Source: a bacterium
GTDB taxonomy: Bacteria > Bacillota > Clostridia > Lachnospirales > Lachnospiraceae
Assembly: GCA_030539165.1 (NCBI GenBank)
Contig: JAUNSO010000001.1
Location: 99,386 to 143,506, forward strand
Length of the DNA stretch: 44,121 bases
Direction of reading: 5' to 3'
The notes under the pieces are model-generated. The model did not search any database. It saw only the letters and a program-made list of their open reading frames with translations, and was not told the origin of the DNA. The translations under genes were made by a program, and so were the position numbers. Below, in pieces: positions 32,877 through 42,790 of the stretch; the stretch's first letter is position 1, and every line of letters starts with the position of its first letter.

Positions 32877-33803
32877 TCATCTCGCAAATATCGCCTCGAC
32901 AAAATCATTCGCATTGAACTTCTGCAGATCCTCTGTTGTCTCACCGACTCCGATATATTTTACCGGGATGCCCATCTCTGACTGTATCGCTATGGCAATA
33001 CCGCCCTTGGAAGTCCCGTCCAGCTTCGTCAATATAATGCCTGTAATATCAGCTGCTTCCTTAAATTCCTTTGCCTGTGACAGAGCATTCTGTCCTGTAG
33101 TGCCATCCAGCACGACCAGTGTCTCTCTATAGGCTTCCGGGTACTCTTTATCAATGATCCGGTTGATTTTCTTTAACTCTTCCATCAGATTCTTTTTATT
33201 TTGAAGTCTTCCTGCTGTATCGCATAAAAGCACATCCACATTTCTGGCACGTGCAGCACTCAGTGCATCATAGATGACAGATGCGGGATCTGCTCCTTCT
33301 ACACCTTTGATGATTTCCACACCTGCTCTGTTTGCCCATTCATTGAGCTGTTCTCCGGCTGCCGCACGAAATGTATCTGCGGCTGCCATCATCACTTTTC
33401 GTCCCTGCTTTTTGAGATGATCTGCTAATTTACCGATAGAGGTGGTCTTTCCGACTCCATTGACTCCGACTACAAGTACAACTGATTTACGATGTTCAAA
33501 TTCATACGCCGTCTCGCCTGTCTGCATCTGTTCCTTGATACTGTCAATCAACAGCTGCCTGCATTCTGACGGCTCCTTAATTCGCCGTTCCTTTACCTGA
33601 GCCCGAAGCTTCTCAATAATCCCTGAGGTTGCATGTACTCCGATATCTGCCATGATCAGGATTTCTTCCAGTTCCTCATAAAAATCCTCATCAATCTCAG
33701 AGGCACCGCTAAAGATTGCCTCTATTCCATCTGCTATATTATTTCTTGTCTTGGCAAGTCCTCCTGCCAGACGCTTAAAAAAGCCCTGATGCTCTTCGCT
33801 CAT
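32877..33803 (-). CDS. ftsY: Signal recognition particle receptor FtsY
   Basis: FtsY is the membrane-associated GTPase that docks SRP-ribosome complexes at the Sec channel. The 308-aa protein lacks the long acidic A domain of the E. coli protein, as usual in Firmicutes. It has the N domain (1-100), P-loop GVNGVGKTT at 113-121, DTAGRLQNK near 190, and TKLDGTSKGG near 262. It follows smc by 15 bases, matching the conserved rnc-smc-ftsY order. In B. subtilis ylxM-ffh comes next; here five other genes intervene. Confidence 0.98.
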   Translation of the reverse strand: MSEEHQGFFKRLAGGLAKTRNNIADGIEAIFSGASEIDEDFYEELEEILIMADIGVHATSGIIEKLRAQVKERRIKEPSECRQLLIDSIKEQMQTGETAYEFEHRKSVVLVVGVNGVGKTTSIGKLADHLKKQGRKVMMAAADTFRAAAGEQLNEWANRAGVEIIKGVEGADPASVIYDALSAARARNVDVLLCDTAGRLQNKKNLMEELKKINRIIDKEYPEAYRETLVVLDGTTGQNALSQAKEFKEAADITGIILTKLDGTSKGGIAIAIQSEMGIPVKYIGVGETTEDLQKFNANDFVEAIFAR

Positions 33804-33818
33804 TTCATTCTTCCTATT

Positions 33819-36800
33819 CTAATCATCCAGATCCTTATCGATCAGATTGACTGATACCAGTGCCGATACACCCTTTTCCTGCATGGTGATACCATACAGC
33901 CGGTCTGCCTTCTCCATAGTTCCACGTCTGTGTGTAATGACAATGAACTGCGTATGTTTTGTCAGCTTGTGCAGATAGCCTGCAAATCTGGTAACATTGG
34001 TTTCATCCAGTGCTGCTTCGATCTCATCCAGCAGACAAAACGGTGATGGCTTCAGATTCTGTATTGCAAACAATAGTGCAATCGCTGTCAGTGATTTTTC
34101 TCCTCCTGACAGCTGCATCATATTCTGCAGCTTCTTTCCTGGCGGCTGTGCGATGATCCTGATGCCTGCCTCCAGAATATCCTCATCATCAACCAACTCA
34201 AGAGTTCCTTTTCCACCGCCAAACAGCTCCTTGAATACCTTATCAAATTCTCTGCCAATCTGCGCAAATTTTTCTTCAAACTGCTTTCTCATGGCAGTAT
34301 CCAGTTCTTCAATGATGCCTTCCAGAGTGGCCTGTGCCTCTACCAGATCATCTCTCTGCGTTTTCAGGAAGCCGTAGCGTTCCATCAGATTTTTATAATC
34401 CTCTATGGCGTTGACATTGACATCGCCAAGCTTACGGATCTTGTCCTTTAATGACAATATATCACGTTTGATCGAAGGGAGCTCCGTCAAAGCCTCATCG
34501 CGCAGCTCCATAGCCGATGAAAATGTGATCTCATACTCGTCCCACATATAGTTGATCTGTGTCTCAGAAGCCTCTTCCAATCGTTCTTTCTGAGATGTCA
34601 GACGATAGACTTCCTTATCCAGAGAAGCCATTTTCTCAGACAATTCTTCTCTGGATTTGAAGAAATTCTTCTGCTTCGTATTCAGCGCATCCTTGTCTTC
34701 AATTGCCTGCTTCATAGCGATTTCGTTATCATCTGCTGATGTAACACCGGCTTCTATTGTCTTCTGAATCTCCAGAATACTATCTTGTTTTCTCTGCACC
34801 TCTTCCACTGTATGTGACAGTTCTTCCTCGATAGAAGCTATTTCCTGATTCAAACGTGTGATCTCATTTAGAATACGTTCTGTATTCTGTTGTGCAAACT
34901 CCTGTTTCTGAGTCAGTCCCGCAACCTCCAGATCCAGTTCACTTGCCTTCAATACCTTGACATTTTCATCATTACGTTCCAGTTCCAGACTCTTGCCGTA
35001 TTCCTGTATCCTTGCTTCCAGTTCCTTTTCACGGATTTCAGAGTTTTTCAGATCCTCCTGTATGGTATCCTTACTTTCTCTGATGTCTGTTACCTGTGTC
35101 TCTATTTCCTTGTTTTCCTGCTCCAGTGATGCATAGCCCTTTGCTGTTTCCTCTTTCTTTTCCAGAGCCTGATTCACATTCATCTGGGCAGTGTTTTGTG
35201 CTATATACTTCTCCTGCTGGTCTTCCTTCAGCTTCTCCAGCTTCTCACGCAGGACATTTCTTTCTTCCTTAGTATTCTCGATACCGGTCATGATCGACTC
35301 GATTTTTTCCAGACAGCCCTTGACTTTCTTCTCGAGTTCTTCAATTTCCCGTTTACGTCCAAGCAGGTTGCTGTTATTCTTAAAGGCACCTCCGGCCATG
35401 GCGCCGCCGGGAGTCAGATATTCTCCTTCTATCGTAACGATACGCAGCAGATAATGATACTTTCTGGACAGCTTAATCGCATTGTCAATATTGTCAACCA
35501 CCAAAATGGCACCGAGCAGCTGTCCGATCACATCCTGATATTTCTGATCCGCCTTTACAAGCTCAGAAGCAATCCCAATAACACCCTTTTCCTTCAGTGC
35601 TTCCGGTTTATTAAATTCACCTCTGTCCTTTACACTTGTCAGCGGTAAAAATGTAGCACGTCCGAGTTTGTTCTCCTTTAAGAATGTAATCATGTCCTTG
35701 GCAATCGCTTCATCATCGGTCACAATATTCTGGATATTGCCTCCCAGTGCCGTTTCGATTGCAGTCTCATACTTCTTATCTACTTTAATAATGTCTGCAA
35801 CAACACCAATAATGCCCTTCTTGGTCTCTTTCTGTTCCATAACGCGGCGAATACTGTTTCCATATCCGTCATAACGCTCAGACATATTCTTTAATGCATC
35901 CAGCTTTGATTTTTCTTTGTGATATATAATCTGTGCATCACCAAGCTGTTTATCCTGATCGATCAGATCCTGTTTCATCTGACCCAGCTTTTCTTCATAA
36001 ACCTCAGCCTGTTCATCTAACTTCATGATCTCCTGGCTGATCTGACCGAGTTCATCGTAGAGAGCCTTGATAGTGGCTTCCTGCTCTGCCTCATCACTCT
36101 TTGCACGCAGCAGACGAGACTGCAGCTCAGCCTTGCGGATATTGATCTGCTCCAGCATGGTATCATAGCGTCCCAGTTTTGTCTTAATCGTGGCACGTTC
36201 ATTCAAAATATCAATGATTTCATTCTTGCCACTCTCAATCCCATTGCTCAGCTCTGCTATCTTATTCTGCACAATATTCAAAGAGCCCTTGGCTTCATCT
36301 CTGACCTTGAGCAGCTCTGTCAGTTCTTCATCCAGTTCTGATTTGTTTGTACTGATTGCACCCTTTTCTTTTTCCTTAACTTCAATATCAGCATGAATCG
36401 TCTTGACACGTTCACGCTTCATTTCATCATTGGCCTCTGAAGAATGAATCTGCTCCTTTAAGACATTGATCTCGCCCTCCAGCTTGCTTTTGAGCATACT
36501 CGTATCAGACAGCAGTGCTCTCTTTTCCTCAATGGTCTGATCCAGCACTTCTATCTGTGATTCTATCTGTTCGTATTCTTTTCTTGTATTTTCGTATTGC
36601 TCCTGTGCTTCTTTCAGGTCGCTGCCGGCTATCTTCAGTTTTTCATCTACTGATACCAGCTGGTTTTTATTTTTCTCCGCTTCCAGAAGGAACATATTCA
36701 CATCTAATACTTTGAGTTCTTCCTTCATCTTCAGATATTCTTTTGCTACCTCGGACTGCTTCTCCAGAGGTTCTACCTGCTTTTCCAGCTCAGCCAGAAT

Positions 36801-37379
36801 ATCATTCACACGGATCAGGTTGTTCTTTTCTTCTTCCAGCTTCTTGACTGCTGTATCCTTACGGCGCTTATACTTTACGATACCTGCTGCTTCATCAAAC
36901 AGTTCACGTCTCTCTTCCGGTTTACCGGACAATATCTTATCGATCTGACCCTGTCCGATGATAGAATAGCCTTCTTTTCCGACACCAGTGTCATAAAACA
37001 GTTCATAAACATCCTTCAGACGACATGTAACACCATTGATCAGATACTCGCTCTCTCCTGATCTGTAGACTCGACGTGATACCGTTACTTCCTCAAAATC
37101 GATTGCCAGAGCATGATCCGAATTATCCAGTGTAATGGCTACATAGGCATAGCCCATCGGTTTTCTCGTCTCTGTTCCGGAAAAAATAACGTCCTGCATA
37201 CTGGCTCCACGCAGCTGCTTGACACGCTGCTCACCCAATACCCATCTGACTGCGTCCGCCACATTACTCTTGCCGCTGCCGTTTGGTCCGACGATGCCTG
37301 TGATTCCGTTATGAAATTGAAATGTGATCTTATTTGCAAAGGACTTAAATCCATGCACTTCGATACTTTTTAAATACAT
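33819..37379 (-). CDS. smc: Chromosome segregation protein SMC
   Basis: The SMC ATPase that, with ScpA and ScpB, condenses and segregates the chromosome. The 1186-aa protein has the N-terminal head with Walker A GPNGSGKSN at 31-39. Two long coiled coils (~165-500 and ~660-1010) flank a hinge domain (~515-650, with GVVADIIKVDKKYETAIETA). The C-terminal head has the ABC signature LSGGEKSLTA and Walker B CLLDEIEAALDE. Full length with no break. It lies eight bases after rnc and 15 before ftsY. Confidence 0.99.
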   Translation of the reverse strand: MYLKSIEVHGFKSFANKITFQFHNGITGIVGPNGSGKSNVADAVRWVLGEQRVKQLRGASMQDVIFSGTETRKPMGYAYVAITLDNSDHALAIDFEEVTVSRRVYRSGESEYLINGVTCRLKDVYELFYDTGVGKEGYSIIGQGQIDKILSGKPEERRELFDEAAGIVKYKRRKDTAVKKLEEEKNNLIRVNDILAELEKQVEPLEKQSEVAKEYLKMKEELKVLDVNMFLLEAEKNKNQLVSVDEKLKIAGSDLKEAQEQYENTRKEYEQIESQIEVLDQTIEEKRALLSDTSMLKSKLEGEINVLKEQIHSSEANDEMKRERVKTIHADIEVKEKEKGAISTNKSELDEELTELLKVRDEAKGSLNIVQNKIAELSNGIESGKNEIIDILNERATIKTKLGRYDTMLEQINIRKAELQSRLLRAKSDEAEQEATIKALYDELGQISQEIMKLDEQAEVYEEKLGQMKQDLIDQDKQLGDAQIIYHKEKSKLDALKNMSERYDGYGNSIRRVMEQKETKKGIIGVVADIIKVDKKYETAIETALGGNIQNIVTDDEAIAKDMITFLKENKLGRATFLPLTSVKDRGEFNKPEALKEKGVIGIASELVKADQKYQDVIGQLLGAILVVDNIDNAIKLSRKYHYLLRIVTIEGEYLTPGGAMAGGAFKNNSNLLGRKREIEELEKKVKGCLEKIESIMTGIENTKEERNVLREKLEKLKEDQQEKYIAQNTAQMNVNQALEKKEETAKGYASLEQENKEIETQVTDIRESKDTIQEDLKNSEIREKELEARIQEYGKSLELERNDENVKVLKASELDLEVAGLTQKQEFAQQNTERILNEITRLNQEIASIEEELSHTVEEVQRKQDSILEIQKTIEAGVTSADDNEIAMKQAIEDKDALNTKQKNFFKSREELSEKMASLDKEVYRLTSQKERLEEASETQINYMWDEYEITFSSAMELRDEALTELPSIKRDILSLKDKIRKLGDVNVNAIEDYKNLMERYGFLKTQRDDLVEAQATLEGIIEELDTAMRKQFEEKFAQIGREFDKVFKELFGGGKGTLELVDDEDILEAGIRIIAQPPGKKLQNMMQLSGGEKSLTAIALLFAIQNLKPSPFCLLDEIEAALDETNVTRFAGYLHKLTKHTQFIVITHRRGTMEKADRLYGITMQEKGVSALVSVNLIDKDLDD

Positions 37380-37387
37380 TCTTTTCC

Positions 37388-38077
37388 CTACTTGTCTTTT
37401 AGTGTAATTAGTACCTGATAAGCAGCTTCCTGTTCAGCTCCCTTTTTACTTCTTCCGTTTCCTTCTCCGACCTGTTTTCCATTGATCTGTGCCTGTACGC
37501 GATACATCCTGTCATGTGCCGGCCCTGAAGTCTCAACCACTTCGTATACCAGATCTTTTCCCTGCTGCTGCATCATTTCCTGTAAAATACTCTTGCTGTC
37601 GCAGAATAAAATCCTGTGCTCCATATCCGCGAGCAGTCTTCTGTATACAAACTCTTTTGCCTCTTCATAGGAACTATCCAGATAAATGGCAGCAATCAAT
37701 GATTCAAATACATCTGATACGATGGAATCACGGTTTCTGCCTCCGGTCTGCTCCTCACCCTTACCAAGCATGATATACTTTTCCAGTTCTATTTCTCTGG
37801 CGCATATCGCCAGCGTCGGTTCACAAACCAGACTGGCACGCAGCTTGGTCATATTTCCTTCATACATGCTTGGATTATGTGTGAATAAATATTCACTCAC
37901 TGAAAGTTCCAGTACAGCATCTCCTAAAAACTCCAGGCGCTCATAATCCTCTCCGTTCGTGCTTTTAAATTCATTGGAATAAGAACTGTGCGTTAATGCC
38001 TTCTGCAACAGTTCTTGATCCTTAAATACATATCCTATTTTCTTTTCCAGTGCAGTATAATCCGTCAAATGACTCAT
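37388..38077 (-). CDS. rnc: Ribonuclease III
   Basis: RNase III cleaves double-stranded RNA and processes rRNA precursors and SRP RNA. The 229-aa protein has the catalytic domain with ERLEFLGDAVLEL near 45 and the second acidic box DVFESLIAAIYLD near 122, followed by a double-stranded RNA-binding domain at ~155-227 (SKKGAEQEAAYQVL). Its ribosome site is weak. It lies 77 bases after acpP, behind a terminator-like hairpin. No convincing promoter was found, so it probably depends on read-through. Confidence 0.98.
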   Translation of the reverse strand: MSHLTDYTALEKKIGYVFKDQELLQKALTHSSYSNEFKSTNGEDYERLEFLGDAVLELSVSEYLFTHNPSMYEGNMTKLRASLVCEPTLAICAREIELEKYIMLGKGEEQTGGRNRDSIVSDVFESLIAAIYLDSSYEEAKEFVYRRLLADMEHRILFCDSKSILQEMMQQQGKDLVYEVVETSGPAHDRMYRVQAQINGKQVGEGNGRSKKGAEQEAAYQVLITLKDK

Positions 38078-38112
38078 AAACTCGTAATAGTCCCCGTTTC
38101 TATTTGTACAAC

Positions 38113-38143
38113 ATCGAAAAAGCCCTCTTAAGGGCCTTTCGAT
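38113..38143 (-). terminator. Terminator between acpP and rnc
   Basis: ATCGAAA-GCCCT and AGGGC-TTTCGAT pair around a TAAG loop, with a small internal mismatch, and a T-run occupies the 3' arm. It starts 11 bases after the acpP stop codon. Since rnc-smc-ftsY lie downstream, it is probably only partly effective. Confidence 0.65.
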
Positions 38144-38154
38144 TGATCCAATGC

Positions 38155-38385
38155 TTAATTTAATGCATTTTTGATTTGTTCCACTGCATCTCCGACAGAT
38201 ACGATCTTTTCAGCATCTTCTGTGGCGATCTCAATGTCAAAGGCTTCTTCAATTCCCATGATGATCTGGAAAACATCCAATGAATCTGCGCCCAAGTCAT
38301 CACTAAAGGTGGTATTCATCGTAATCTCGTCTGCATCGACATTCAACACCTCAGCAATTATTTTTTTCAGCTTTTCAAATTCCAT
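38155..38385 (-). CDS. acpP: Acyl carrier protein
   Basis: ACP carries growing fatty acids on a phosphopantetheine arm. The 76-aa acidic protein has the attachment site S35 in [17 protein letters not shown] precedes the ATG. It lies 22 bases after plsX, in the plsX-acpP pair that links fatty-acid and phospholipid synthesis. Confidence 0.98.
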   Translation of the reverse strand: MEFEKLKKIIAEVLNVDADEITMNTTFSDDLGADSLDVFQIIMGIEEAFDIEIATEDAEKIVSVGDAVEQIKNALN

Positions 38386-38407
38386 TGTACTCGTCCTTCC
38401 TTGATTG

Positions 38408-39418
38408 TTATTTTGTCATATTGATTTTTTCATTTATTTTATCATTGATGTGCTGTTCCTTGAACGTTACACATTGAATGATTGAATTCTTGATTTCCTT
38501 GGCTGTAGAGCTGCCATGTGTCTTTACTACCAGTCCGTTCAGTCCGAGCAGCGGTGCTCCGCCGTATTCGCTCGCATCAAAGTCCTTGAGCGTTGCCTTG
38601 AGTGCCGGCTTGACCATGATTGCACCGATCTTGCTCCGAAGTGTCTGCATCATACCCTGCTTGATCTTTTTGATCAGCGTCGAACCGATCCCTTCATACA
38701 GCTTTAAGATGACGTTTCCGACAAATGCCTCACAAACGATCACATCTGCATACCCCTTCGGTATATCTCTGGCCTCTATACTGCCGATAAAATTGATATC
38801 AGGACAAGTCTTCAGCAAAGGATAGGTTTCCTTGACCAGCATATTGCCCTTATCTTCCTCTGCGCCTATATTAACGATGGCAACACGGGGATTTTTGACT
38901 CCTACAATATTCTCCATATAAATAGAGCCCATATTTGCAAACTGCAGCAGGTGAGAAGCTCTGGCATCTACATTTGCTCCACAGTCCACAAGCAGTGCAA
39001 CGCCATCCTCTGTCGGAATCAGCGGTGCAAGAGGCGGTCTCTCCACTCCCTTGATCCTGCCTACGATAAACTGTCCCCCGACTAATACCGCGCCTGAACT
39101 TCCTGCTGATACAAATGCATCACACGTTCCGTCTTTGACCATATTCAGTCCGACTACGATAGAGGAGTCTTTTTTCTTTCGGATAGCCATCACAGGTGGC
39201 TCTGCAGTTTCAATAATCTCTTCTGCATTGATGACTGTGATCTGTTCCTCAGGATATTGATACTTTGTCAGTTCTTTTTTGATCAGATCCTGTTTGCCAA
39301 CCAGATATACCATGATTCCTTTTTGTATATTGACCGCGTCTACAGCGCCCTTGACGATCTCTCCGGGTGCATTGTCTCCGCCCATAGCATCAACGGCTAT
39401 GTTCACGTTCATTTGCAT
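38408..39418 (-). CDS. plsX: Phosphate acyltransferase PlsX
   Basis: PlsX converts acyl-ACP and phosphate to acyl-phosphate, the substrate of PlsY, which is also in this window. The 336-aa protein opens with [20 protein letters not shown] and has the conserved [12 protein letters not shown] near 143 and ALIPTEDG-type segments. AGGAGG lies ~11 bases before the ATG at 39418; a second in-frame ATG two codons on is spaced worse. It has its own promoter and is separated from rpmF by a hybrid kinase, where many Firmicutes have rpmF next to plsX. Confidence 0.97.
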   Translation of the reverse strand: MQMNVNIAVDAMGGDNAPGEIVKGAVDAVNIQKGIMVYLVGKQDLIKKELTKYQYPEEQITVINAEEIIETAEPPVMAIRKKKDSSIVVGLNMVKDGTCDAFVSAGSSGAVLVGGQFIVGRIKGVERPPLAPLIPTEDGVALLVDCGANVDARASHLLQFANMGSIYMENIVGVKNPRVAIVNIGAEEDKGNMLVKETYPLLKTCPDINFIGSIEARDIPKGYADVIVCEAFVGNVILKLYEGIGSTLIKKIKQGMMQTLRSKIGAIMVKPALKATLKDFDASEYGGAPLLGLNGLVVKTHGSSTAKEIKNSIIQCVTFKEQHINDKINEKINMTK

Positions 39419-39450
39419 AGGTTTCCAATCCTCCTCGCACTCTATAAATT

Positions 39451-39479
39451 ACTATACAAGACATTATTATAAAAATCAA
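39451..39479 (-). promoter_or_regulatory. Promoter of plsX-acpP
   Basis: On the minus strand TTGATT (39474-39479) and TATAGT (39451-39456) are 17 bases apart. The start would be near 39444, leaving a ~26-base leader. It lies just after the hybrid-kinase stop codon. Confidence 0.65.
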
Positions 39480-39488
39480 TCATCTTTT

Positions 39489-42476
39489 TCACGGATTCTC
39501 AATCTTTTTCAACAGTTCTTCTACATCCGATGCTGCCTCATCATAATCGATTTCATCGATGTCATTTGCGATTTTTTGTATTGCCCCGATCAGGTCTTCA
39601 TCCACTCTGGCTGTCAGTAATTCTGACACAGTCTGCTCTGCCTGTTTCAGGTCAAAATCATCCAGACAGTTGATGATTTGTCTGATCAAAGCAGCAGTCT
39701 CTGTTCTGGATAGATACGCCGATGCTTCTGTCGTCTGGGGTTTTTTCTTCCGAAATGCATCCAGTGCCCCGGCTACTCTTGCATATTCTTCTGTTAATGC
39801 CGGTGTCATGCTGATGATTCTGTCCGATTCACCCGCTTTTCCACACTGCTCCAGCTCCATTGCCATATCCGGCAGTCTGACTGCGCCGATGCTCTTGGAA
39901 ATACTCTTTAATGCATGTACTTCAATGGTATAGCGTTTGATCTCCTGCTTTTCTGCATAATCCTTGATATCGGCTATCTTCCCGGCAGCTGACTCTCTGA
40001 ATTCTCTTAGGATATTGGCATAGCTCTTGGGATCATTGCCCATATAGGAAAAACCTGTTTTGATGTCAATGATATCAGGATTCAATGCATTCAGCTGTTC
40101 CATGATCTGTTCATCATCATGGTCAATATCTGCTGTTTGATTTTCTCCCGATTTTCCATCCTTTGATGCTGCATCAGGCTGTGGCTTTTCGATTTTTTCT
40201 TTTGGAAGCCATTTCTTCAAGGCAGCACTGATCTCACGCATTTCTATCGGTTTTGCCACAAAATCATTCATACCGCATTTTAAGAACATCGATCTCGCAC
40301 CGCTGACAGCATTGGCACTCAGTGCTATGATTGGAAGCTTCTTAAAATATGCACCTTCCATCTGCCTGATCAGCTTTGTCGCATCAATGCCATCCATCTC
40401 CGGCATCATATGATCCATAAATACAATATCATACTGGTTTTTATGCACCAGCTCCAGCGCTTCCTGACCGCTTTTCGCAGTTGTGATCTTCATCAGCAGA
40501 GGTTTTAACAGCCCTTCGGCAACCATCAGATTCATATCATTATCATCTACGATCAGTATCGAGGCATTTGGCGCACTAAAGGACAGTCCGTCATCCTTGA
40601 CCTGAAACCGCTCGACACCGCAGGACTTAAAATCAACCAGACCATTCTCATCAGGTTCCACATTATGTTCCTGTGAAATACAGGAGACATCCTCAGCCAC
40701 TCTTTGAGGAATATGTACCGTAAATGCACTGCCCACACCATAGGTCGACTCAAATTCGACTGAGCCGTTCATAAGACGTGTCATTTTATCTACGATAGCC
40801 AGTCCCAGTCCTGTACCTTCCACATCCCTGTTCTTGTATGTATCTACCTGATTAAATGATTCAAACAGCATTGCCTTATCTTCTTCTTTAATACCGATTC
40901 CGGTATCACTGATCCTGATATTTAATACGATTTCCTGATCCGTTCGTTCAAAATCCACATAGATGCCAACAGTTCCCTCTTTTGTATACTTCGCAGCATT
41001 GTTTACAAGATTCAGCAGGATCTGCTTGATCCTCCCGTCATCTCCGATCAGCTTGTGCGGTATATCCGGATTGATTCTTGTAATCAGCTGCAGATTCTTT
41101 TCTACGATTTTCTGCTCTGTCATATTGACAATATCATTGATGACAGACAAAATCTCATATTCTACAGGCAATACTTCCATCTTTCCAGATTCTATCTTTG
41201 AAAAATCAAGAATATCATTGATAATCGCCAGCAAACTGTTGCCTGCCGTTCTGATCCGCTCAATATAGTCTCTCTCGTCCTCCGGCAGACTTCCACGAAG
41301 TGCGATCTCTGACATACCGATAATGGAATTCATGGGGGTTCTGATCTCATGACTCATATTGGCAAGGAAAATGCTCTTTGCCTGATTGGCTTTATCTGCA
41401 GCCTGTTTGCTTTCCTCGAGCGTCCTGTAGACTTCCATCTCCTTTGTCATATCATAGATAAACGTAATCGTACAAATCTGCTCATCAAAGTCATCATATA
41501 TAATAGAAGATGCCGCCTTACAGGTCTTCCCGTTTACTTTACACACTACATCTGATTCCCATGACCGCTTTTTATTCAATGCCATTGACTGTATATATTC
41601 CTTGGAAAACCGTGTGTCAAAAAAATCCATGACTGATCTGCCGCATACCTCGTTAGCCCCGGCGTCCAGAAACTCATAGGCAGCTTCATTGGCCATGGCG
41701 ATTGTCAGATCATACCTCGTAATAAAAATAGGACTTTTTACAGACATAAAAAGATAATCAGCAACATTCTCTACTGATATATCAAATGCTTCACATTTCT
41801 TAGTAATAACATATAAAATCATAAAGGAAACAAATGCTCCGATACTGCTTCCCGGAAAGGAAACCGTTCCGAAAAACACAGGAAAGATCGTGTCAGACAG
41901 ACACCCCAGTGTTACTACGATACCATACTGGCTAAAGTAACGAATCAGCTGTTTATTTCTGCGAAATCTCGTTTTTTTCTTCCACTTACGACAGATATCA
42001 TAAAAGATACATAGACAGATGCCTATAAAGACCAGCTGAACCAGCCTTGCAATGGAAAAATGACTTCTATAATAATACCCATACTTCGTAACAACAAACT
42101 CAACAGAGCTTTTGGCGCATACAAATGGAAGAATGACTGCAGAGATGAAATAAAGAATATGGCACATCACGCGTCGCTTCTTTGAATTCATACCAGACAA
42201 TATAGATATATAATTTGCAGAAGAAGGGATAAAGCCAAACACTCCAATCAAGGCAAGTGTTCTGGCGAAGTAAGCATATCCAGGACGATAACACTGACTC
42301 ATCCAAGCATATCCAAAATCCCATAAGAAAACAAAGATGGATACAAAAAACAAAGCACGGTTCGTACCGGACTTTGGATTTCTCATAAATGCTCTTCCTC
42401 CTATGAGCAGTGACACCACTCCCATGATCAGAATCACATTTGAAATAATTGAAGCAAGTGCAAAATTAATAACCAT
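39489..42476 (-). CDS. Seven-TM/PAS hybrid histidine kinase with receiver and HPt
   Basis: A 995-aa phosphorelay sensor. Residues ~5-225 form about seven membrane segments resembling the 7TM region found in many histidine kinases. A PAS domain follows (~233-345), then HisKA with H376 in MSHEIRTPMNSI, and an ATPase domain with NLVNNAAKYT, DTGIGI near 524 and GTGLGLAIV. A receiver at ~638-757 has D644/D645, acceptor D688 and K742 in AKPI. An Asp-rich linker leads to an HPt domain with H854 in EVHALKSISKS, and a ~70-residue helical tail ends the protein. It lacks the degenerate receiver of the two kinases at the left end. It sits alone between the rpmF terminator and the plsX promoter. The signal and output are unknown; no response-regulator gene is adjacent. 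Confidence 0.93.
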   Translation of the reverse strand: MVINFALASIISNVILIMGVVSLLIGGRAFMRNPKSGTNRALFFVSIFVFLWDFGYAWMSQCYRPGYAYFARTLALIGVFGFIPSSANYISILSGMNSKKRRVMCHILYFISAVILPFVCAKSSVEFVVTKYGYYYRSHFSIARLVQLVFIGICLCIFYDICRKWKKKTRFRRNKQLIRYFSQYGIVVTLGCLSDTIFPVFFGTVSFPGSSIGAFVSFMILYVITKKCEAFDISVENVADYLFMSVKSPIFITRYDLTIAMANEAAYEFLDAGANEVCGRSVMDFFDTRFSKEYIQSMALNKKRSWESDVVCKVNGKTCKAASSIIYDDFDEQICTITFIYDMTKEMEVYRTLEESKQAADKANQAKSIFLANMSHEIRTPMNSIIGMSEIALRGSLPEDERDYIERIRTAGNSLLAIINDILDFSKIESGKMEVLPVEYEILSVINDIVNMTEQKIVEKNLQLITRINPDIPHKLIGDDGRIKQILLNLVNNAAKYTKEGTVGIYVDFERTDQEIVLNIRISDTGIGIKEEDKAMLFESFNQVDTYKNRDVEGTGLGLAIVDKMTRLMNGSVEFESTYGVGSAFTVHIPQRVAEDVSCISQEHNVEPDENGLVDFKSCGVERFQVKDDGLSFSAPNASILIVDDNDMNLMVAEGLLKPLLMKITTAKSGQEALELVHKNQYDIVFMDHMMPEMDGIDATKLIRQMEGAYFKKLPIIALSANAVSGARSMFLKCGMNDFVAKPIEMREISAALKKWLPKEKIEKPQPDAASKDGKSGENQTADIDHDDEQIMEQLNALNPDIIDIKTGFSYMGNDPKSYANILREFRESAAGKIADIKDYAEKQEIKRYTIEVHALKSISKSIGAVRLPDMAMELEQCGKAGESDRIISMTPALTEEYARVAGALDAFRKKKPQTTEASAYLSRTETAALIRQIINCLDDFDLKQAEQTVSELLTARVDEDLIGAIQKIANDIDEIDYDEAASDVEELLKKIENP

Positions 42477-42531
42477 ACAGTCTATGCTCCCTTTTGGCGC
42501 ATGCTATCACAGGCACATTTCCTATGATACG

Positions 42532-42562
42532 AAAAAAGACCTCTCGCGAATCGAGAGGTCTT
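42532..42562 (-). terminator. Terminator after rpmF
   Basis: AAGACCTCTCG (42536-42546) and CGAGAGGTCTT (42552-42562) form a perfect 11-bp stem with a five-base loop, and six T follow on the minus strand. It starts 11 bases after the rpmF stop codon. Confidence 0.9.
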
Positions 42563-42572
42563 CATAAATTGC

Positions 42573-42752
42573 TTAGTCTGCTTTGATAATCTCTTTCTTG
42601 TTATAAGATCCGCACGCTTTGCACACTCTATGTGGTACCATTAATGCTCCGCATTTGCTGCACTTAACCAATGTAGGAGCGCTCATTTTCCAGTTCGCTC
42701 TTCTTTTATCGCGTCTTCCCTTAGAAGATTTATTTTTTGGACATATTGACAT
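42573..42752 (-). CDS. rpmF: 50S ribosomal protein L32
   Basis: A 59-aa zinc-binding ribosomal protein. It starts MSICPKNKSSKGRRDKRRAN, has the WKMSAPTLVKC core, and carries two CxxC pairs (CSKC and CKAC) that hold a zinc ion, i.e. the zinc-containing form. AAGGAGGTG lies directly upstream of the ATG at 42752. It has a consensus promoter and its own terminator, so it is a single-gene transcript. The DUF177 gene that usually precedes rpmF is absent. Confidence 0.97.
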   Translation of the reverse strand: MSICPKNKSSKGRRDKRRANWKMSAPTLVKCSKCGALMVPHRVCKACGSYNKKEIIKAD

Positions 42753-42790
42753 TGTTACACCTCCTTAGCAATCCCGTTCATACTCAAACA

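Noticed and set aside
35191..35648. Plus-strand open frames opposite smc and other long genes
   Set aside because: They are antisense to well-supported conserved proteins, with no ribosome sites or recognisable motifs.
38084..38111. TTGTAC-16-TATTAC as a promoter for rnc
   Set aside because: The spacing is short, both boxes are weak, and the predicted start coincides with the rnc ATG, leaving no room for a ribosome site.
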